Origin: Siniperca chuatsi
Taxonomy: Eukaryota; Chordata; Actinopteri; Centrarchiformes; Sinipercidae
Reading direction: 5' to 3'
Assembly (NCBI RefSeq): GCF_020085105.1
Contig: NC_058055.1
Span: 6,471,322-6,535,321, forward strand
DNA: 64,000 nt
The notes beneath the pieces are model-generated. The model was given only the letters and a program-made list of their open reading frames with translations. It did no database searches and had not been told where the DNA came from. Both the position numbers and the translations under genes were made by a program. Shown one piece after another: positions 60,640 to 64,000 of the stretch; position 1 is the first letter of the stretch, and each line of letters starts with the position of its first letter.

Positions 60640-61030
60640 GCATGGAAATGGGGCTAGCGACGTGGTTCTATAGATGTCAGTCGGTCCACCACTTTGACCC
60701 AGGCTGTAATTTCTCTGGATAGAGGCCTACTATTGGATAGATAGCCATGACATTTGTGCAGACATTTTAAATTCCCCTCTGGATTTTAATAACTTAGCCT
60801 CAGCTGTACTTAGTGTTTAGTGCTAATTAGCAAATACTAGCATGCAAACACACTAAACTAAGATTGTTAACACTGTTAACACATCGTTAACACTATACCT
60901 ACTAAACACCAGTATGTTAGCATTGTCATTGTGTGCATGTTAGCATGCTGGTGTTAGCATTTAGCTCAAAGCAGGCTGTGCCTAAGTACAGCCACACAGA
61001 GCTGCTAGCATGGCTGTAGACTAGCTGTTT
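60640..61030 (+). repeat. Repeat family A copy
   Basis: Starts with a GGTCCACCACTTTGACCCAG-type head, has a reduced core (one unit) and a long TTAGCATG tail ending 'GCTGCTAGCATGGCTGTAGA'. Internal units are deleted compared with 14800-15580. Confidence 0.8.
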
Positions 61031-61949
61031 TCTAAGACTGATAACTATGGATTTTTAAAGGTAGTAATTCTGATACTCAGAACTCATATTAATCACATTA
61101 AGATATTTTTTTATTAATCAAAATGTTAGGACCACAAATGAGCAGCAAATTTGCTCTTTTCATTTTACTTTAAGCTTTACTTGAAACTGAATGATATGCT
61201 AGTAGCGTTAAAAATAAAGGAAACAAAAGCCCTCATACTGTATTACAGGAAGCTGAAATCTGGCTGCTGCTTGAACATTTTACCATGTCAGTAAATTAGC
61301 TTAAATTGAAGCTCATATTCACCACTGTTTATAAAGGCTTTGTTTACATGGTCTGCTACTTATTGCTATACAGTACAGTTTGACACAGTGTAAGAAACTG
61401 CCATGATTTTGGTGCACAGTAGTTAATCCAAATAGACATGATACAGCGTAAAATGGCTTTGAGAGTCAATAAACAGCTTGGAGTGTCCTGTTACATCCCA
61501 GCTGTTATAATTTTAGATGTAAAAGTGCTCTTTGAAGCAACAGAGAAGCAAAACCAATCAACACAGCTAGGTTTCTTTTGGCCTTGTGCCTTCTCATCTG
61601 TCCTCGCCTCTCTTCTGTCGGTGTGGGGGATTGTTAGATGTCATACCTCACTTAATTAGCTACAAGGTTGTATAGTATCTTGAACCATTCATGCCACATG
61701 CATAATTATATTTACCACTATAAAAGTAAAACTACTAAAACGAGAATTGTTAAAAATGTGAACAGAGAATGACATTTAGCTGATCATAATTATATGATTC
61801 TACTAAATAACATTTTTACTCAAGCAGAAATTACCTGATGATGATCAGGTCATCATGCTGATCACTACAGCTCCAAACTGCTCATTTTGCACTGATAAAT
61901 GAGAAATGTTATGAGTTGTTTTCAGTTTTTATTAATCAGTCAGAAACAT
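61031..61949. other. Non-coding stretch
   Basis: A+T-rich; no coding exon or repeat family recognised. Confidence 0.35.
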
Positions 61950-62660
61950 TTGGGTCTAATAACAAAATCATTTGGTTCATTTGCCTGGAGCTAAGTGACA
62001 GAGAGCCTGAGTCCCCAGTGTAATTAACCAGAGGTTTGAGCAGGCTGCATGATTTTTGTTATGCATAAAGTTGTGTGACAGCAGTCGAGGGCCGCTGGCT
62101 GGTGATTACAATCCTGGAAAAGTGTAGGCAGCAAACCTGCATTTAGAATCAGCCCTTTGGCTGCTCTGAGCAAAACAATACCTCTTTAAACTCCTGACAA
62201 GTTTTATTCCTGTGGGAAATGAAAAGGGGCATTGTCTGAAAGTTTGAGAGATTTTGTTGTTGTTGTTTTGCTATGATTGGTGGAAGGTGGTTGTTATGTG
62301 GGATGAAATGTTGCTGCACTTGGCAGAGGTGAAGTTTGCTTTTATGCAAAAGTCTCAGTGGGATGTCCCTGCAGTCCAGGGGTGATTGCAGTCAGGGAAT
62401 GAACGTCTGCTGGTAACTGACAGGCTTCACTTTGTATCAGGATGCTGATCGCTCTGCGCTCCAGAGTGCTGTGTCAATTAAAGATCAGCAGCGCAGGCAG
62501 GTGGAAAAGAGGACAGCCTCGTTTCTGTGCTGCAGCAGTCTCGAGATTGGCTTCAGATTGCTGCAGGCACTGACTCTATTCAGCCAACTCTATCTTCGAC
62601 TGACTCAATCACCCATACACAGCAGGCGGGTGGATAAGAGAAAGATTTCATCCATATCAA
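61950..62660. promoter_or_regulatory. Candidate conserved non-coding block(s)
   Basis: Complex repeat-free DNA with GTAATTAACC, the palindrome TTATGCATAA (62059-62068, POU-like), GTGATTACAATCC and, further on, TGTCAATTAAAGATC. It probably includes more than one unit. No coding signal. Inference only. Confidence 0.35.
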
Positions 62661-64000
62661 TACTATGTCTTCAGATGTCTTCAAAGCATACAGTGTTAAA
62701 ACATGATTAAATAGGTGGAGTACTTTGGAATACTGTGAGAATTCTTCACTGTGATGAAAATGAATTTCTGTTTGTGTACATTCCTCAGGGATTCACTGCT
62801 CAAACTGTAACCCAGACCACTCCTTAGTGACCCTTTGAGGAAGAACCTCTGCCACTTTTAAGTCGCCCTATACCCAGAGCACTCTACTAACTTTTTAAAT
62901 TCGATTTTTCTTTGAAGCTGACTGTGCAGTATAAGTTGTAAGTTACAAGTGCTCCAGCATCCTTGCCTCTTTGAGAAACCTACAATGAAACGGTCCCGTT
63001 CTGTCTGAGACAGAAGTTGTGGTTAGTTTTGATCAATATCATACAAGTCTGTGGTAATTTCATGGCAATATTTATGGATGAATAATTGTAGCTGATAGGT
63101 TTTATGAAGTCATGAGTTTAACTATAGGGGAATAATAGTTCAGAAAGAGGAAAATATGTGAAATGAAAATGATGTTGAGAGATCATTTGAATTCGTGAGA
63201 ACACATCAGCCACTGACTGCATGCACAGAAGCACTTGCTGATACGGTATTGAGCTAATTCAAGCCTAGCATGTCTGCTGGACATTTGATAAATTCTATAA
63301 TGGATGGTCGGTTTGGATGGGGCAGGCTAATCTCCAGATGGCTCTCTGACATGAGGGAAAGAGGGCACAGTTGAGGAAATTGCTCTTATCTTTATCCTTG
63401 AGTAAAGGAAGGTGATTTTTTTGCTTAAATTTTACTGTTCAATTTCTGCTGCCATCTAAGATGAGTGACATGGAGAAGTTTGGCTGAAGTTTTGCGTACA
63501 TCATTTTCCCTCTGGGATTAACTTGCACTTTAGAAAGAAAGAGGTTAATTTATAGCCTCATTCTCAAAGTGCAATAAGACTCCAAACTGAGTTTGGGAAA
63601 CGGTTTCATACATTTTTATTCCTACAGTAATTTGTTGCAACTAGATTTTCAGTTCACTCTCAGACTGTGGCAGTATCAGAACAACTGCTTTGTTGGCTAA
63701 AAGAACTTTGAGGCTTATAGAAGTGGAACAAAAGGCCAAAGCAGTTGATGAAATCTGAACTGCAATTTAAGATGTATCTGTAATCTGTAAGCAAGGACAC
63801 ATGATAGAGGCTGAATCCATTAATACACTCAACATGGACTATACTGAAATGACATCTCAAAGAAAAGCACAATCTTTTTTTTTTGTAACTTATTTAAGTT
63901 TAGTCTTCAGCCTGCATGTGTCTCTGAGAGGAAAAGTCAGATTACACTTTTAATGAGATCTGTTCACTTTTATGTAAATTGTACTGCAGGGACAGAGGGG
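62661..64000. other. Non-coding stretch to window end
   Basis: No exon recognised. The part around 63360-63560 looks more complex than average but carries no distinct motif cluster. Confidence 0.35.

Overview
This is nuclear DNA of a ray-finned fish, most likely a percomorph teleost. Coding sequence is split by GT-AG introns. The introns and spacers are A+T-rich and full of microsatellites and of repeat families typical of teleosts: MITEs with hAT-like and TTAA-type ends, Penelope-like GIY-YIG remnants, and LINE-like tails. I see no operons, prokaryotic signals or viral genes. The species cannot be told from the sequence.

Layout. Three protein genes lie head to tail on the + strand in the left half. 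(1) 36-2641: the last four exons of a DEAH-box helicase, best read as dhx33. Its start lies to the left of the window. (2) 5290-9364: complete six-exon c1qbp (p32/gC1qR), 288 codons. (3) 12033-33472: complete 17-exon mlxipl (ChREBP), 934 codons, with an N-terminal glucose-sensing module and a C-terminal bHLH-zipper plus dimerisation domain. All exon joins in c1qbp and mlxipl keep the reading frame.

The right half (about 34.5-64 kb) holds no coding exon that I can defend. A CpG-rich block at 34.5-34.87 kb ends in a good splice donor and looks like the promoter and 5' exon of another + strand gene. If so, the remaining 29 kb would be its first intron(s). That stretch has old transposons, microsatellites and several complex, repeat-free blocks rich in homeodomain and POU-like motifs that resemble developmental conserved non-coding elements. 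The gene cannot be named from this window.

How the genes relate. dhx33 (ribosome biogenesis) and c1qbp (mitochondrial matrix, mitochondrial translation) are also near-neighbours in human (17p13). mlxipl (carbohydrate-responsive transcription of glycolytic and lipogenic genes) is in the Williams-Beuren region in human (7q11.23). The join between c1qbp and mlxipl therefore marks a rearrangement between lineages. There is no sign that the three genes act in one pathway.

I did not find an undescribed biological system. The most informative observations are a probable U12-type intron in mlxipl, a segment at the ChREBP N-terminus that is MondoA-like, loss or absence of the mammalian PKA motif after the NLS region, a foldback element with near-perfect inner arms, and nested transposon insertions whose target-site duplications or empty sites can be read directly.
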